Shown piece by piece: positions 6,037-6,037 of a stretch of 6,037 bases of DNA. Source of the stretch: an uncultured Planctomycetota bacterium (GTDB lineage Bacteria; Planctomycetota; Phycisphaerae; Sedimentisphaerales; Anaerobacaceae); the NCBI GenBank assembly GCA_903927855.1, contig CAIYOL010000391.1:1-6037 (forward strand), given 5' to 3'. Under the pieces are notes generated by a model that worked only from the letters and a program-made list of their open reading frames with translations, searched no databases and had not been told where the DNA came from. How positions within the stretch are numbered: the first letter of the stretch is position 1; every line of letters starts with the position of its first letter. The position numbers were made by a program, and so were the translations under genes.

Positions 6037-6037
6037 C

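Overview
The window looks like a piece of a Planctomycetota chromosome, probably from the Phycisphaerae/Sedimentisphaerales side. I base this on my recollection of similar hypothetical proteins next to pgpA and dgt-type genes, not on a search, so the taxonomy is tentative. Base composition is moderate, somewhat below half G+C by eye. Nearly all coding capacity is on the minus strand. I see no rRNA, tRNA, CRISPR array, insertion sequence or phage gene.

Reading the minus strand from right to left: the 3' end of an unrecognised gene (5899-6036) enters from the right edge. A 54-bp gap follows, made of GGTAAT/GGTAAC-type repeats with a small perfect hairpin. Next come a HIT-family nucleotide hydrolase/transferase with a TTG start (5335-5844), a dGTPase-like HD-domain triphosphohydrolase (4217-5332), phosphatidylglycerophosphatase A (3682-4182), and a large 832-residue protein (1187-3685). 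The large protein has a degenerate protein-kinase-like N-terminal half and a multi-pass membrane C-terminal half. The spacings are 2 nt, 34 nt and a 4-nt ATGA overlap, so these four genes look like one transcription unit. After a gap of roughly 110 nt with a candidate promoter comes a soluble hypothetical protein (319-1074), then 20 nt later a small membrane protein (62-298).

At the far left, bases 1 to about 113 read on the plus strand as the tail of a zinc-ribbon protein. This runs head-on into the C-terminal codons of the small membrane gene. Both reading frames appear to lose their sense near base 113, which suggests a rearrangement or a chimeric assembly junction.

Functionally, the HIT and dGTPase genes belong to nucleotide clean-up and pool control, and pgpA to phosphatidylglycerol synthesis. 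The large protein is translationally coupled to pgpA and combines a kinase-like fold lacking the catalytic Asp with a polytopic membrane module. It is the least understood and most interesting gene here. Nothing in the window clearly amounts to a new multi-gene system.
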